DNA of 64,000 nucleotides from M30B80 sp965656935 (GTDB taxonomy: Bacteria > Pseudomonadota > Alphaproteobacteria > Rhodobacterales > Rhodobacteraceae). Numbering within the stretch: the stretch's first letter is position 1; the number at the start of each line of letters is the position of its first letter. Position numbers and translations under genes: made by a program. This document shows positions 1 to 7,799 of this stretch, one piece after another. The notes under the pieces were generated by a model. It was given only the letters and a program-made list of their open reading frames with translations. It did not search any database and was not told where the DNA came from. The stretch spans positions 124,001-188,000 of the forward strand of contig CBFHMG010000002.1 in assembly GCA_965656935.1 (NCBI GenBank). The letters are read 5' to 3'.

Positions 1-166
1 GCCCGACCGCATCATAGAGCGTGAAGAACATCCAGACAGGCGGGTTTATGGCATGTTCCAGCCGCACCTCAGGGGGCAAAGCGGGGGCTGAGACCAACGG
101 GTTCTCGGCCATCTCCAGATAGGTCACCACATAGTCAACCTTGGTGCCCGCGGGAATAATGCTCAT
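1..166 (-). CDS. GNAT-like N-acetyltransferase, N-terminal fragment
   Basis: The first 55 codons of a minus-strand gene that runs off the left edge. It begins MSIIPAGTKVDYVVTYLEM and continues with a proline-rich stretch and PPVWMFFTLYDAVG. I recall this pattern from a GNAT-superfamily acetyltransferase often found beside sseA in Rhodobacteraceae, but the acetyl-CoA-binding core lies outside the window, so the family call is tentative. The ATG at 166-164 overlaps the stop of the upstream sulfurtransferase gene by four bases (ATGA), which implies translational coupling. Confidence 0.5.
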   Translation of the reverse strand, partial: MSIIPAGTKVDYVVTYLEMAENPLVSAPALPPEVRLEHAINPPVWMFFTLYDAVG

Positions 167-1014
167 CCCGTTTCAACCTTGAGCTGGTCAAACTGGCCCC
201 ATTCCGACCATGACCCGTCATAAAGCGCTGCATCCTTATGGCCCAAACGCTCCAGACCCAGCATCAAAATAGCCGCCGTAACGCCCGAGCCGCAGGTCGT
301 GATGATCCGCTTCTCAAGATCAACGCCCGCATCCTCAAAGGCTTTGCGCAGGGCAGCGCCATCTTTCATCGTGCCATCTGCATTCAAAAGCGTCTGGTAA
401 TGCACATTCTTCGATCCAGGAATATGCCCCGACCGCAGGCCAGCACGCGGCTCGACCTCCTCGCCTCTGAACCGCGCGGGCGACCTCGCATCGACAATCT
501 GCCAATCGCCCAGTTTCGCGGCCGAGGCCACTTGGGTCACATCCTTGATCATATGTGCCTGCCGCTGCACGGTCATATGCCTGTCGCGGATCACAGGCGG
601 CAGGTCTTCAACAGGATGCCCTTCGGCCTGCCATTTGGGAAAGCCGCCATCCAGCACAGCGATATCTGTCTTGCCCATCAGGCGGAACATCCACCAAACG
701 CGCGCGGCCGAAAACAGGCCAGCGCCGTCATAGACAACCACCTGATGGCCGTCACCCACCCCCATCGCGCGCATGCGGCTCATGAATTTCTCAACCGGAG
801 GCATCATATGAGGCAGCGCGCTCAAGCTATCCGAAATCTCGTCGATATCGAAAAAACGCGCACCAGGAATATGGCTGGAGGCATATTCCGCTTTTGCATC
901 GCGCTTCATGTCGGGCAGGTAGAATGACGCATCAATCACCCGCAGATCGGGATCATTGAGATGCTGCGCCAGCCATGTGGTGGAGACGAGTGTTTTAGGG
1001 TCGTCCTTGGGCAT
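163..1014 (-). CDS. sseA: 3-mercaptopyruvate/thiosulfate sulfurtransferase
   Basis: Two tandem rhodanese domains in about 283 residues, the usual length for the family. The N-terminal inactive domain carries the DARFFD/DIDEISD segment. The C-terminal catalytic domain has the active-site loop CGSGVTAA with the persulfide-forming cysteine at about residue 241. The CGSGVTA type of loop points to 3-mercaptopyruvate rather than thiosulfate as donor. The start MPKDDPKTLVS at 1014 is chosen because upstream in-frame residues lack homology-like character and would overrun the gap to smpB. It is cytoplasmic and handles sulfur transfer and cyanide or thiol detoxification. It overlaps the downstream GNAT-like gene by four bases. 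Confidence 0.9.
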   Translation of the reverse strand: MPKDDPKTLVSTTWLAQHLNDPDLRVIDASFYLPDMKRDAKAEYASSHIPGARFFDIDEISDSLSALPHMMPPVEKFMSRMRAMGVGDGHQVVVYDGAGLFSAARVWWMFRLMGKTDIAVLDGGFPKWQAEGHPVEDLPPVIRDRHMTVQRQAHMIKDVTQVASAAKLGDWQIVDARSPARFRGEEVEPRAGLRSGHIPGSKNVHYQTLLNADGTMKDGAALRKAFEDAGVDLEKRIITTCGSGVTAAILMLGLERLGHKDAALYDGSWSEWGQFDQLKVETG

Positions 1015-1083
1015 CAAATACTCCCGACGCGTTGATGATTTCACCGCAATAGGCCTAAGGCCCAAAGGCACATCCCGCAAGCC

Positions 1084-1557
1084 TTAGCCCTGTTTCAAGA
1101 GCCGTTGCTTCTGGCGGCCCCAATCCCTCTTGGCCGAGGTTTCGCGCTTATCTGCCAGTTTTTTACCCTTCGCGATGCCGATCTTCAGCTTCACAAAGCC
1201 CTTATGGTTGAAATACATCACAATCGGCACCAGCGTCATGCCTTCGCGCTGTGTTGCGTTCCAAAGCCGCGCAAGCTCGCGCTTGGAGGCCAGAAGCTTG
1301 CGGCGGCGGCGTTCTTCATGGCCCCATGTCTTGGCCTGTTTGTAAGGCGCAATATAGCAATTCACGAGCCACAGCTCACCGTTTTCAACGGCGGCATAGC
1401 TTTCGGCAATATTCGATTGCCCGACACGCAGGCTTTTGACTTCCGAGCCCTCAAGAATGACGCCCACTTCAAGGTCATCCTCAATGGCATAGTCAAAGCG
1501 CGCGCGCCGGTTCTCGGCGATCACCTTGTAATTCTTGTTGTCGTCTTTCTTGGCCAT
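1084..1557 (-). CDS. smpB: SsrA-binding protein SmpB
   Basis: A 157-residue basic protein matching SmpB throughout. It has the OB-fold start (YKVIAENRRARFDY), the LEGSEVKSLR strand, and the C-terminal lysine/arginine-rich tail with RDWGRQKQRLLKQG. SmpB binds tmRNA and brings it to stalled ribosomes for trans-translation. The tmRNA gene itself is not in this window. It lies downstream of dapA on the same strand, separated by a GC-rich hairpin at 1580-1603. Confidence 0.96.
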   Translation of the reverse strand: MAKKDDNKNYKVIAENRRARFDYAIEDDLEVGVILEGSEVKSLRVGQSNIAESYAAVENGELWLVNCYIAPYKQAKTWGHEERRRRKLLASKRELARLWNATQREGMTLVPIVMYFNHKGFVKLKIGIAKGKKLADKRETSAKRDWGRQKQRLLKQG

Positions 1558-1579
1558 GACAGGCGATATAAGCGCTGGC

Positions 1580-1603
1580 GCGGCGGGCTACCAGCCCCGC
1601 CGC
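1580..1603 (-). terminator. GC-rich hairpin between dapA and smpB
   Basis: GCGGCGGGCT (1580-1589) pairs with AGCCCCGCCGC (1593-1603) with one bulged base and a three-base loop. It sits 11 bases beyond the dapA stop on the minus strand. There is no run of T after it, so it may be a weak terminator, a Rho-dependent 3' end or a processing hairpin. Confidence 0.4.
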
Positions 1604-1613
1604 CCAGTCTTGC

Positions 1614-2486
1614 TTAGGACAACAGACCCGCGTGACGCAGAGCCGCGTCGATCTGCGCTTTGGTGTCCTGTGTCAGATCGGTCAAAGGCAAACGCACCTC
1701 ATCGCGGCATTTGCCTAGCGCGGAGAGCGCATATTTCGCGCCTGCCACACCGGGTTCCGCGAAAATGGCTTCATGCAGGGGCATCAGCTTGTCCTGAAAG
1801 CCCAGCGCTGCTGCATAATCACCAGCAAGCGTGGCCTCCTGCATCTGCGCGCACAGCTTGGGCGCGGCATTCGCCGTGACCGAGATACAGCCAACACCGC
1901 CCTGCGCATTAAAGCCCACTGCCGTGGCATCTTCACCCGAAAGCTGCACGAAATCGGTGCCACAGCTCATGCGCTGCTTGGGCACGCGGCTCAGGTCACC
2001 TGTGGCATCTTTGACACCGATAATATTGGGCAACTTGGCCAGCTCACCCATGGTGTCAGGCAGCATGTCGATCACCGAGCGTGGTGGGATGTTATAGATG
2101 ACAATCGGGATGCCGATTTCGTTCAAAGCCGTGAAATGCGCGATCAAGCCGCGCTGTGTGGGCTTGTTATAGTAAGGCGTCACCACAAGGGCCGCATCCG
2201 CGCCAACATCCTTTGCGAATTGCACAAAGCGCATCGCCTCGGCGGTGTTATTCGAACCCGCCCCTGCAATCACCGGAATACGGCCAGCGGCTGTTTCAAC
2301 CACAGCCTTGATTACGGCCTCATGCTCCTCATGGGTCAGCGTGGGGCTTTCACCTGTGGTGCCAACGGGCACAAGGCCATGGCTGCCTTCGGCCACATGC
2401 CATTCGACAAGTTTCTTGAGCGTATCAAAATCCACCGAGCCGTTTTCAAACGGCGTAATCAGTGCGGGCATAGAGCCTTTGAACAT
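1614..2486 (-). CDS. dapA: 4-hydroxy-tetrahydrodipicolinate synthase
   Basis: A 290-residue class I aldolase of the DapA family. It condenses pyruvate with aspartate semialdehyde, the first committed step to lysine and diaminopimelate. Visible active-site features are GTTGESPTL (Thr43-Thr44), Tyr131 in YNIPPR, and the Schiff-base lysine at about 159 in IIGVKDATGD. The start MFKGSMPALITPF at 2486 fits the family. The extra upstream in-frame codons do not resemble DapA. Its substrate is supplied by Asd, encoded at 28.8 kb in this window. It is divergent from the lytic transglycosylase gene. Confidence 0.96.
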   Translation of the reverse strand: MFKGSMPALITPFENGSVDFDTLKKLVEWHVAEGSHGLVPVGTTGESPTLTHEEHEAVIKAVVETAAGRIPVIAGAGSNNTAEAMRFVQFAKDVGADAALVVTPYYNKPTQRGLIAHFTALNEIGIPIVIYNIPPRSVIDMLPDTMGELAKLPNIIGVKDATGDLSRVPKQRMSCGTDFVQLSGEDATAVGFNAQGGVGCISVTANAAPKLCAQMQEATLAGDYAAALGFQDKLMPLHEAIFAEPGVAGAKYALSALGKCRDEVRLPLTDLTQDTKAQIDAALRHAGLLS

Positions 2487-2634
2487 GACACGCTTCCTTA
2501 TATTGCGTTGAGCCGATATCGGCGAAATCGCGCGGACACTATAGCTGATAAACGGAATTGCCAAGTTCGTGTGTTGCGCATGCGCGAACACTCCCTATCC
2601 TTACCATATGACCCTTTTGCCAGCAGGAATTTTC

Positions 2635-4569
2635 ATGCGCCGTGCTCTTATTTTAGTCTGCCTCCTGTTTTTCCCACTCGAATCGAAAGCCGACTCGGAC
2701 GCGCTGAACCTTGCGATGACGGCTATTGCCGCGCAGGATTTTGAGACGGCTGAACAAGCAACGCGGCGGCTGACCGACCCCGTGGCGCAAGATATTGTTG
2801 CATGGACGCGCCTGCGCGCCCACGAAGGAAACTTCTCTGAATATATCGCCTTTCTGGATCGCCGCAGCGATTGGCCTGGTCTGCCGCTTCTCAGGGCGCG
2901 CGGCGAACGCAATATTCCCGAAGGCGCGTCCTCGCAGGATGTGATCGCCTATTTCGGGCCACAGCCCCCTGAGACAGGCACAGGATCCTTGCGTTTGATT
3001 GCCGCTCTGCGCGAAGCGGGACGCGACGCCGAGGCGCGTACGGAAATCCAGCGTGCATGGACGCAAATGACTTTAAGTGCTGATGAAGCGCAGGAATTCC
3101 TCAGCCGCCACAGCGCCGAGCTTGAGGGCCATCACATCGCACGGCTCGATAACCTGCTTTGGGAAGGCGAGGAAACCCGCGCCCGAGAAATGCTGGCGCG
3201 CGTTCCCGCCGACTGGCGCGCCTTGGCCGAAGCGCGGATGGCTTTGCGTGCGCGCCGCGATGGGGTGGATGGATTGATCGAAGCGGTTCCCTCTTCCCTC
3301 TCCAATGATGCGGGCCTTGCCTATGAGCGGTTTGTCTGGCGCATGCGCGCAGGGTTTTGGGATAGCGCGCGGGATTTGATGGCGGCCCGCTCGGGCAGCG
3401 CCGAAAGCCTTGGTCGCCCCGAAAGATGGGCTGACCGCCGCGCGACCTTGGTGCGCGATGTGATGCGCGAGGGTGGCTATGCCGAGGCCTATCGCCTTGC
3501 GACCCCCCATCATATGACAGCGGATGATGATGCGAGTGACTTTGCCGAATTGGAATGGCTGGCAGGATATACCGCGCTGACCTCGGGCAATGCTGCCGCC
3601 TCCGTCGCGCATTTCGAACGCTTCCGCGATACGGTCGTCAGCCCGATCTCGATGGGGCGCGCGGGCTATTGGTTGGGCCGCGCGCATGAGGCGAATGGCA
3701 ATCCCGAACAGGCCGCGCAGGGCTATGCGCTCGGGGCGCAGTTTCAATCAAGCTTTTACGGCCAATTGGCCGCCGAGCGGGGCAATCTGCCGACAGATCC
3801 CGAGTTTTTGGGCCGCGAAACCTTTGCGCCTTGGCAACAGGCAAGCTTCACCAATTCCAGCGTTCTTCATGCAGCGCTTCTGCTCTATCAGGCGGGCCAG
3901 CTTGACCTATCCGAGCGTTTTCTGACCCATCTGACCGAAAGCCTGAGCCGCGCGGAGGCGGGCCAATTGGCCGAGCTTGCCTTCAGCCTGAACGAGCCAC
4001 ATTTCGCCCTTATGATTGCCAAGCGCGCGGCAACCTATGGGCATGAGATCATGCGCGCCTATTACCCCGTGACCGATCTGGCGGTTACCCGATTGGACGC
4101 GCCAGCGCCGCTTGTCCTTGCAATCACACGGCGCGAATCCGAGTTTAACCCTGATGTCATCTCGCCCGCAGGCGCGCTTGGTTTGATGCAGGTGATGCCA
4201 CGCACAGGGCGCGCGCAAGCCGAACGGATGGGGCTATCTTTTGCCGAGAGCGCATTGCGCAGCGATCCTGATTTCAATGCACAGATCGGTGCGGGCTATC
4301 TGGGCTATCTGTCGGGGTATTACGGCTCCAACCCCGTGCTGTTGGCCGCCGCTTATAATGCGGGACCATCGCGCGCGGATGAATGGATTGAACGCTTTGG
4401 CGATCCGCGTGACCCGAATGTCGATATCGTGGAATGGATCGAATCCGTGCCCTTTACCGAAACCCGCAACTACATCATGCGCGTCACCGAGAGCCTGCCA
4501 ATCTATGAAGCGCGCCTGTCAGGCCAGATCAGCCCGCCAAACCTCAGCGCTTTGTTGCAGCAACGCTAG
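2635..4569 (+). CDS. soluble lytic murein transglycosylase
   Basis: A 644-residue secreted protein. It starts with a signal peptide (MRRALILVCLLFFPLES, cleavage near KA-DS), followed by a long alpha-helical superhelical region of about 450 residues (Slt70-like U/L domains). The C-terminal SLT domain has the catalytic glutamate at about residue 501 in RRESEF, then GALGLMQVMPRTG and AAYNAGPSR. These are the three hallmark motifs. It cleaves the MurNAc-GlcNAc bond to a 1,6-anhydro product in the periplasm. The ATG at 2635 is chosen for its signal peptide. Its stop overlaps the end of the convergent DMT gene by four bases. Confidence 0.93.
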   Translation: MRRALILVCLLFFPLESKADSDALNLAMTAIAAQDFETAEQATRRLTDPVAQDIVAWTRLRAHEGNFSEYIAFLDRRSDWPGLPLLRARGERNIPEGASSQDVIAYFGPQPPETGTGSLRLIAALREAGRDAEARTEIQRAWTQMTLSADEAQEFLSRHSAELEGHHIARLDNLLWEGEETRAREMLARVPADWRALAEARMALRARRDGVDGLIEAVPSSLSNDAGLAYERFVWRMRAGFWDSARDLMAARSGSAESLGRPERWADRRATLVRDVMREGGYAEAYRLATPHHMTADDDASDFAELEWLAGYTALTSGNAAASVAHFERFRDTVVSPISMGRAGYWLGRAHEANGNPEQAAQGYALGAQFQSSFYGQLAAERGNLPTDPEFLGRETFAPWQQASFTNSSVLHAALLLYQAGQLDLSERFLTHLTESLSRAEAGQLAELAFSLNEPHFALMIAKRAATYGHEIMRAYYPVTDLAVTRLDAPAPLVLAITRRESEFNPDVISPAGALGLMQVMPRTGRAQAERMGLSFAESALRSDPDFNAQIGAGYLGYLSGYYGSNPVLLAAAYNAGPSRADEWIERFGDPRDPNVDIVEWIESVPFTETRNYIMRVTESLPIYEARLSGQISPPNLSALLQQR

Positions 4570-5444
4570 GCCGTTTCCTGTTTCTTGATCCGCTCACGGA
4601 ACAAGGTGAACAGCCCCGCGCCCACGATGATCGCCGCGCCGATCATCACATTGCTGCGCAATGTGTCGCCAAACACCGCCATGCCAAGCGCGCTTGCAAA
4701 GACCAGTTGCAAATAGGCAAAGGGCTGCACCGCGCTGGCTTCGGCCAGTTCATAGGTGCGGATCAACAACCAATGCCCCAAAGCCCCCGTCATGCATAAA
4801 AGCCCCATCCAGAGCCAATCATTCGAGGCCATAGGTTCCCAGAACCAGATGCCCACACAGGTCATCACCACGGACCCGACCGTGCCAGTCCAGAAAAAGC
4901 TGGTCGCAGTGGTATCCTTGCGCGAGGCATAGCGCGTCATCAAACCGTAAACGGCAAACATCAGCGCCGAGATCAAAGGCACCACAGCCTCGATCGAGAA
5001 GACCGCGAAACCGGGCTGGAGGATGATCAGAATTCCCACGAATCCGATACCAATGGCCGTCCAGCGCCGCCATCCGACCTTCTCACCAAGGATCGGCCCC
5101 GAAAGGGCTGCGATCATCAGGGGGTAGCAGGCAAAAATCGCATGGCTTTCCACCAGACCCAGCCAAACAAAGGCCACGATGGCCACACAAATCTCGGCCG
5201 CCAGCAGGATCGAGCGGAAGGCTTGCAAAACGGGTTGCGAGGTTTTCGCCGCCGCCCGAACACCCCCCGCCTTGCGCGAGGCGATGAAAATGACGAAAGC
5301 CGCAAAGAACCAATAGCGGATCATCACGATCATCAGCACGTTATATTCATCGGCCAGATGGCGGCTGATGCCGTCCTGCATGGCGAAAACGAAGGTCGTG
5401 GCGACCATCAGCATAATGCCAAGCCGCGTGTTCTGTTCCGTCAT
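4566..5444 (-). CDS. DMT/EamA-family transporter
   Basis: A 292-residue integral membrane protein with about ten hydrophobic helices in two EamA repeats, starting MTEQNTRLGIMLMVATTF. GPILGEKVGWRRW ends one repeat, a typical helix-4 boundary motif in this family. Members export amino acids or other small metabolites; the substrate cannot be read from sequence. The ATG overlaps the stop of mnmD by four bases (ATGA, 5441-5444), so the two genes are probably co-transcribed, although no functional link is obvious. Confidence 0.85.
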   Translation of the reverse strand: MTEQNTRLGIMLMVATTFVFAMQDGISRHLADEYNVLMIVMIRYWFFAAFVIFIASRKAGGVRAAAKTSQPVLQAFRSILLAAEICVAIVAFVWLGLVESHAIFACYPLMIAALSGPILGEKVGWRRWTAIGIGFVGILIILQPGFAVFSIEAVVPLISALMFAVYGLMTRYASRKDTTATSFFWTGTVGSVVMTCVGIWFWEPMASNDWLWMGLLCMTGALGHWLLIRTYELAEASAVQPFAYLQLVFASALGMAVFGDTLRSNVMIGAAIIVGAGLFTLFRERIKKQETA

Positions 5445-6109
5445 GCTTTTCGTCCGATGCTCATGTGGCGCTTGCGGCCAAACCCTGTGATCCGCTCTAC
5501 CTGAAAGCCTGCCGCCTGCAAGGCCCTGCGCACATCGCCTGCCGCCGTATAGGTAGAAAAGCTCCCCCCTTGGGCCGTATGCGCGGCGACCTGTTCCAGC
5601 AAACCCGCCTCCCACAGTTCGGGGTTCTTGGCGGGTGCAAACCCATCCAGAAACCAAGCATCGGCGCGGCCCGTCCAAGCGGGCAGAGTCTTGCGCGCAT
5701 CGCCCAAAATGATCTCCAATCGGAAATCAGGGCCATCAATGACGGGGCCAATGCCTTCCCCTTCGCCACTCAGCGCCTCGGCAGGCAGATCGGGGTAATG
5801 CGCAAGGGCCGCGACTGTGTCGGCGCGTGACAGGGGGAAAGCCTCGAAACTGGTGAAATGCAACGCGCCCACAATGCCCGCCGCGCGAAAGCTCGCCAGC
5901 GCGGCCAGAAAATTGAGGCCTGTGCCAAAGCCCAGTTCAGCAATCTGGAACCCGTCGCGGAAGCGGGCAGGAAGGTCATTACCCTCAAGGAAAACATAGC
6001 GCGTCTCGTCCAGACCATTGTCGAGCGAGAAGAACGGATCATCGAAAATCGTCGAAACGGGCACACCGCCCTCGCGCCATTCCAGATTGTGTCTCTGGTT
6101 CTCGGTCAT
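5441..6109 (-). CDS. mnmD: tRNA (mnm5s2U34) methyltransferase MnmD
   Basis: A 222-residue stand-alone counterpart of the N-terminal half of bifunctional MnmC. It has the SAM-binding strand IAELGFGTGLNFLAAL and the MnmC hallmark DAWFLDGFAPAKNPELW. It methylates nm5s2U to mnm5s2U at the wobble base of tRNAs for Lys, Glu and Gln. The start MTENQRHNLEWREGGVP at 6109 is the conserved N-terminus. The gene is 57 bases from the divergent FAD oxidoreductase that could supply the other half of MnmC function. Confidence 0.9.
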   Translation of the reverse strand: MTENQRHNLEWREGGVPVSTIFDDPFFSLDNGLDETRYVFLEGNDLPARFRDGFQIAELGFGTGLNFLAALASFRAAGIVGALHFTSFEAFPLSRADTVAALAHYPDLPAEALSGEGEGIGPVIDGPDFRLEIILGDARKTLPAWTGRADAWFLDGFAPAKNPELWEAGLLEQVAAHTAQGGSFSTYTAAGDVRRALQAAGFQVERITGFGRKRHMSIGRKA

Positions 6110-6166
6110 CTGCTGCCCTAGAAGTTGAAAACCGCGCAAGATTGGGCGGGATATAGGGAATTGGCA

Positions 6167-7198
6167 ATGGTCGACGTTACTGTCTTTGGAGCGGGTGTTT
6201 TTGGCCTTTCGGTGGCTTGGGCCTGCCTGCACCGTGGCGCGCGCGTTCGCGTGATTGACCCCAATGGCATTGCATCAGGCGCATCTGGTGGCGTGGTCGG
6301 TGCCTTGGCTCCGCATGTTCCCGAAAACTGGAATGACAAAAAGCAGTTCCAGTTCGAAAGCCTCGTGATGGCCCAGAATTTTTGGGGTGAGGTCAGCGAA
6401 GCCGCAGGCGAGGATGCGGGCTATGCCCGTTCGGGCCGCTTGCAGCCTATCCTTGATGAGGGCCAGATCGCCTTGGCCGAAAAACGGGTGGAGACCGCGA
6501 AAACCCTTTGGCAGGGACAGTTCCATTGGCGCTTGGTCGAGGCCGCACAATTCGGAGATTTCGCGCCCTCCCCCACGGGCTTGGTGATCAAAGATAGCCT
6601 GAGCGCGCGCATCCACCCCCGCCACGCGACCCATGCTTTGGCCAAAGCCATCCGAGCTAAAGGCGGCGAGATTTGTGATGCAGGCAAGCCTGAGGGCGCA
6701 ATCATCTGGGCAACAGGTGTGGCGGGGCTGGAGGCGCTGAGCAATGAGGCTGGCCGCCCTGCGGGTCTCGGGGTGAAGGGGCAGGCGGCCCTTCTTGATT
6801 TCGACGGGCGGGGCCTGCCGCAATTATTTGCCGATACGCTGCACATCATCCCGCATAGTGATGGCACAACAGCTATCGGGTCGACCTCCGAGATCAGCTT
6901 TTCCGACCCAAGCGCAACCGATGACCAGATCGATGCCATCATCGCGCGGGCGCGGGCGCTCTGCCCTGCACTAAAACAGGCGGATGTCGTGGAAAAATGG
7001 GCGGGCCTGCGCCCCCGCGCCCGATCCCGTGCACCCTTGATCGGGCGGCATCCATATGAGGAACATACATTCCTTGCCAATGGCGGCTTTAAAATCGGCT
7101 TTGGCATGGCCCCCAAGGTTGGCGAGGTGATGGCTGACCTCATCTTGAAGGGCGAGGATAACATCCCCCCCAGCTTCAAACCCGAGGCCAGCCTCTAG
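6167..7198 (+). CDS. FAD-dependent oxidoreductase, likely MnmC2-type partner of MnmD
   Basis: A 343-residue member of the D-amino-acid-oxidase (DAO) family. The FAD dinucleotide-binding motif VFGAGVFGLSVAWA lies at residues 6-19, and the C-terminal part carries EKWAGLRPRARSRAPLIG and FGMAPKVGEVMADLI, typical of this fold. The C-terminal half of fused MnmC has the same architecture and removes carboxymethyl from cmnm5s2U34. The divergent pairing with mnmD makes that role likely but unproven; glycine/D-amino-acid oxidase activity is the alternative. The ATG at 6167 is chosen because the Rossmann strand follows immediately. The stop lies in the palindrome CTAGGCCTAG, which also contains the stop of the convergent gene. 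Confidence 0.75.
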   Translation: MVDVTVFGAGVFGLSVAWACLHRGARVRVIDPNGIASGASGGVVGALAPHVPENWNDKKQFQFESLVMAQNFWGEVSEAAGEDAGYARSGRLQPILDEGQIALAEKRVETAKTLWQGQFHWRLVEAAQFGDFAPSPTGLVIKDSLSARIHPRHATHALAKAIRAKGGEICDAGKPEGAIIWATGVAGLEALSNEAGRPAGLGVKGQAALLDFDGRGLPQLFADTLHIIPHSDGTTAIGSTSEISFSDPSATDDQIDAIIARARALCPALKQADVVEKWAGLRPRARSRAPLIGRHPYEEHTFLANGGFKIGFGMAPKVGEVMADLILKGEDNIPPSFKPEASL

Positions 7199-7200
7199 GC

Positions 7201-7743
7201 CTAGGCCAGCCCTGCCGTTTTGCGCAATTCATCCATCAAGTCCTGCAAGGCCTTGAGGTTGAATTCATTACTCAAAGTGTCGCCCTCGAATTGCTGTGCG
7301 GTTTGGGCCACCATAACCTCGGGCCCCTGCAAAATGCGCGGACGGAAGGGCACCATGCATAAGCGCAAGGAAAACTGCGCGCGCTCACCCCCTGCACGAC
7401 CAGCCGCAGCCGACATGATCGCAACAGGTTTATCCAGCCAAGGGCTGCCCTTGGTGCGGCTCACCCAATCCAAGGCATTCTTCAGAACACCTGACAGCGC
7501 CTTGTTATATTCGGGCGTCGAGATGACAACGGCATCGGCCTTGGCGATCTCATCGGCCAAAGCCTGCACCTCGGCAGGAACGCCTGTGCTGCCTTCGATA
7601 TCCTCATCAAACAGCGGCAGGCGCAGATTGCCTTCGATGAACTCGGCAGGATCAAAAAGGCGCGCGGCTTCGCGCATCAATTTGCTGTTAAAGGCATCGG
7701 CGCGCAACGACCCCGATATCCCCAAAAGACGGCCACTAGACAT
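7201..7743 (-). CDS. NADPH-dependent FMN reductase
   Basis: A 180-residue flavodoxin-fold protein. The N-terminal phosphate-binding loop is GISGSLRADAFNSK, and the central STPEYNKALSGVLKNALDW segment is diagnostic of the NADPH-dependent FMN reductase/azoreductase-like family. These are soluble enzymes that reduce free flavin, quinones or azo compounds. The start MSSGRLLGISGS at 7743 puts the flavin loop at the expected position. It is convergent with the FAD oxidoreductase and divergent from the ThDP enzyme, with 56 bases between the starts. Confidence 0.88.
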   Translation of the reverse strand: MSSGRLLGISGSLRADAFNSKLMREAARLFDPAEFIEGNLRLPLFDEDIEGSTGVPAEVQALADEIAKADAVVISTPEYNKALSGVLKNALDWVSRTKGSPWLDKPVAIMSAAAGRAGGERAQFSLRLCMVPFRPRILQGPEVMVAQTAQQFEGDTLSNEFNLKALQDLMDELRKTAGLA

Positions 7744-7799
7744 ACTACCCCCAGTCAGATCATGTGAATGCTCAAGCACAGATATGACATGAGGCGGAA

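Noticed and set aside
1773..2744. 323-codon open frame on the plus strand antisense to dapA
   Set aside because: It has no recognisable domain or start signal and runs into the lytic transglycosylase gene. DapA on the other strand is complete.
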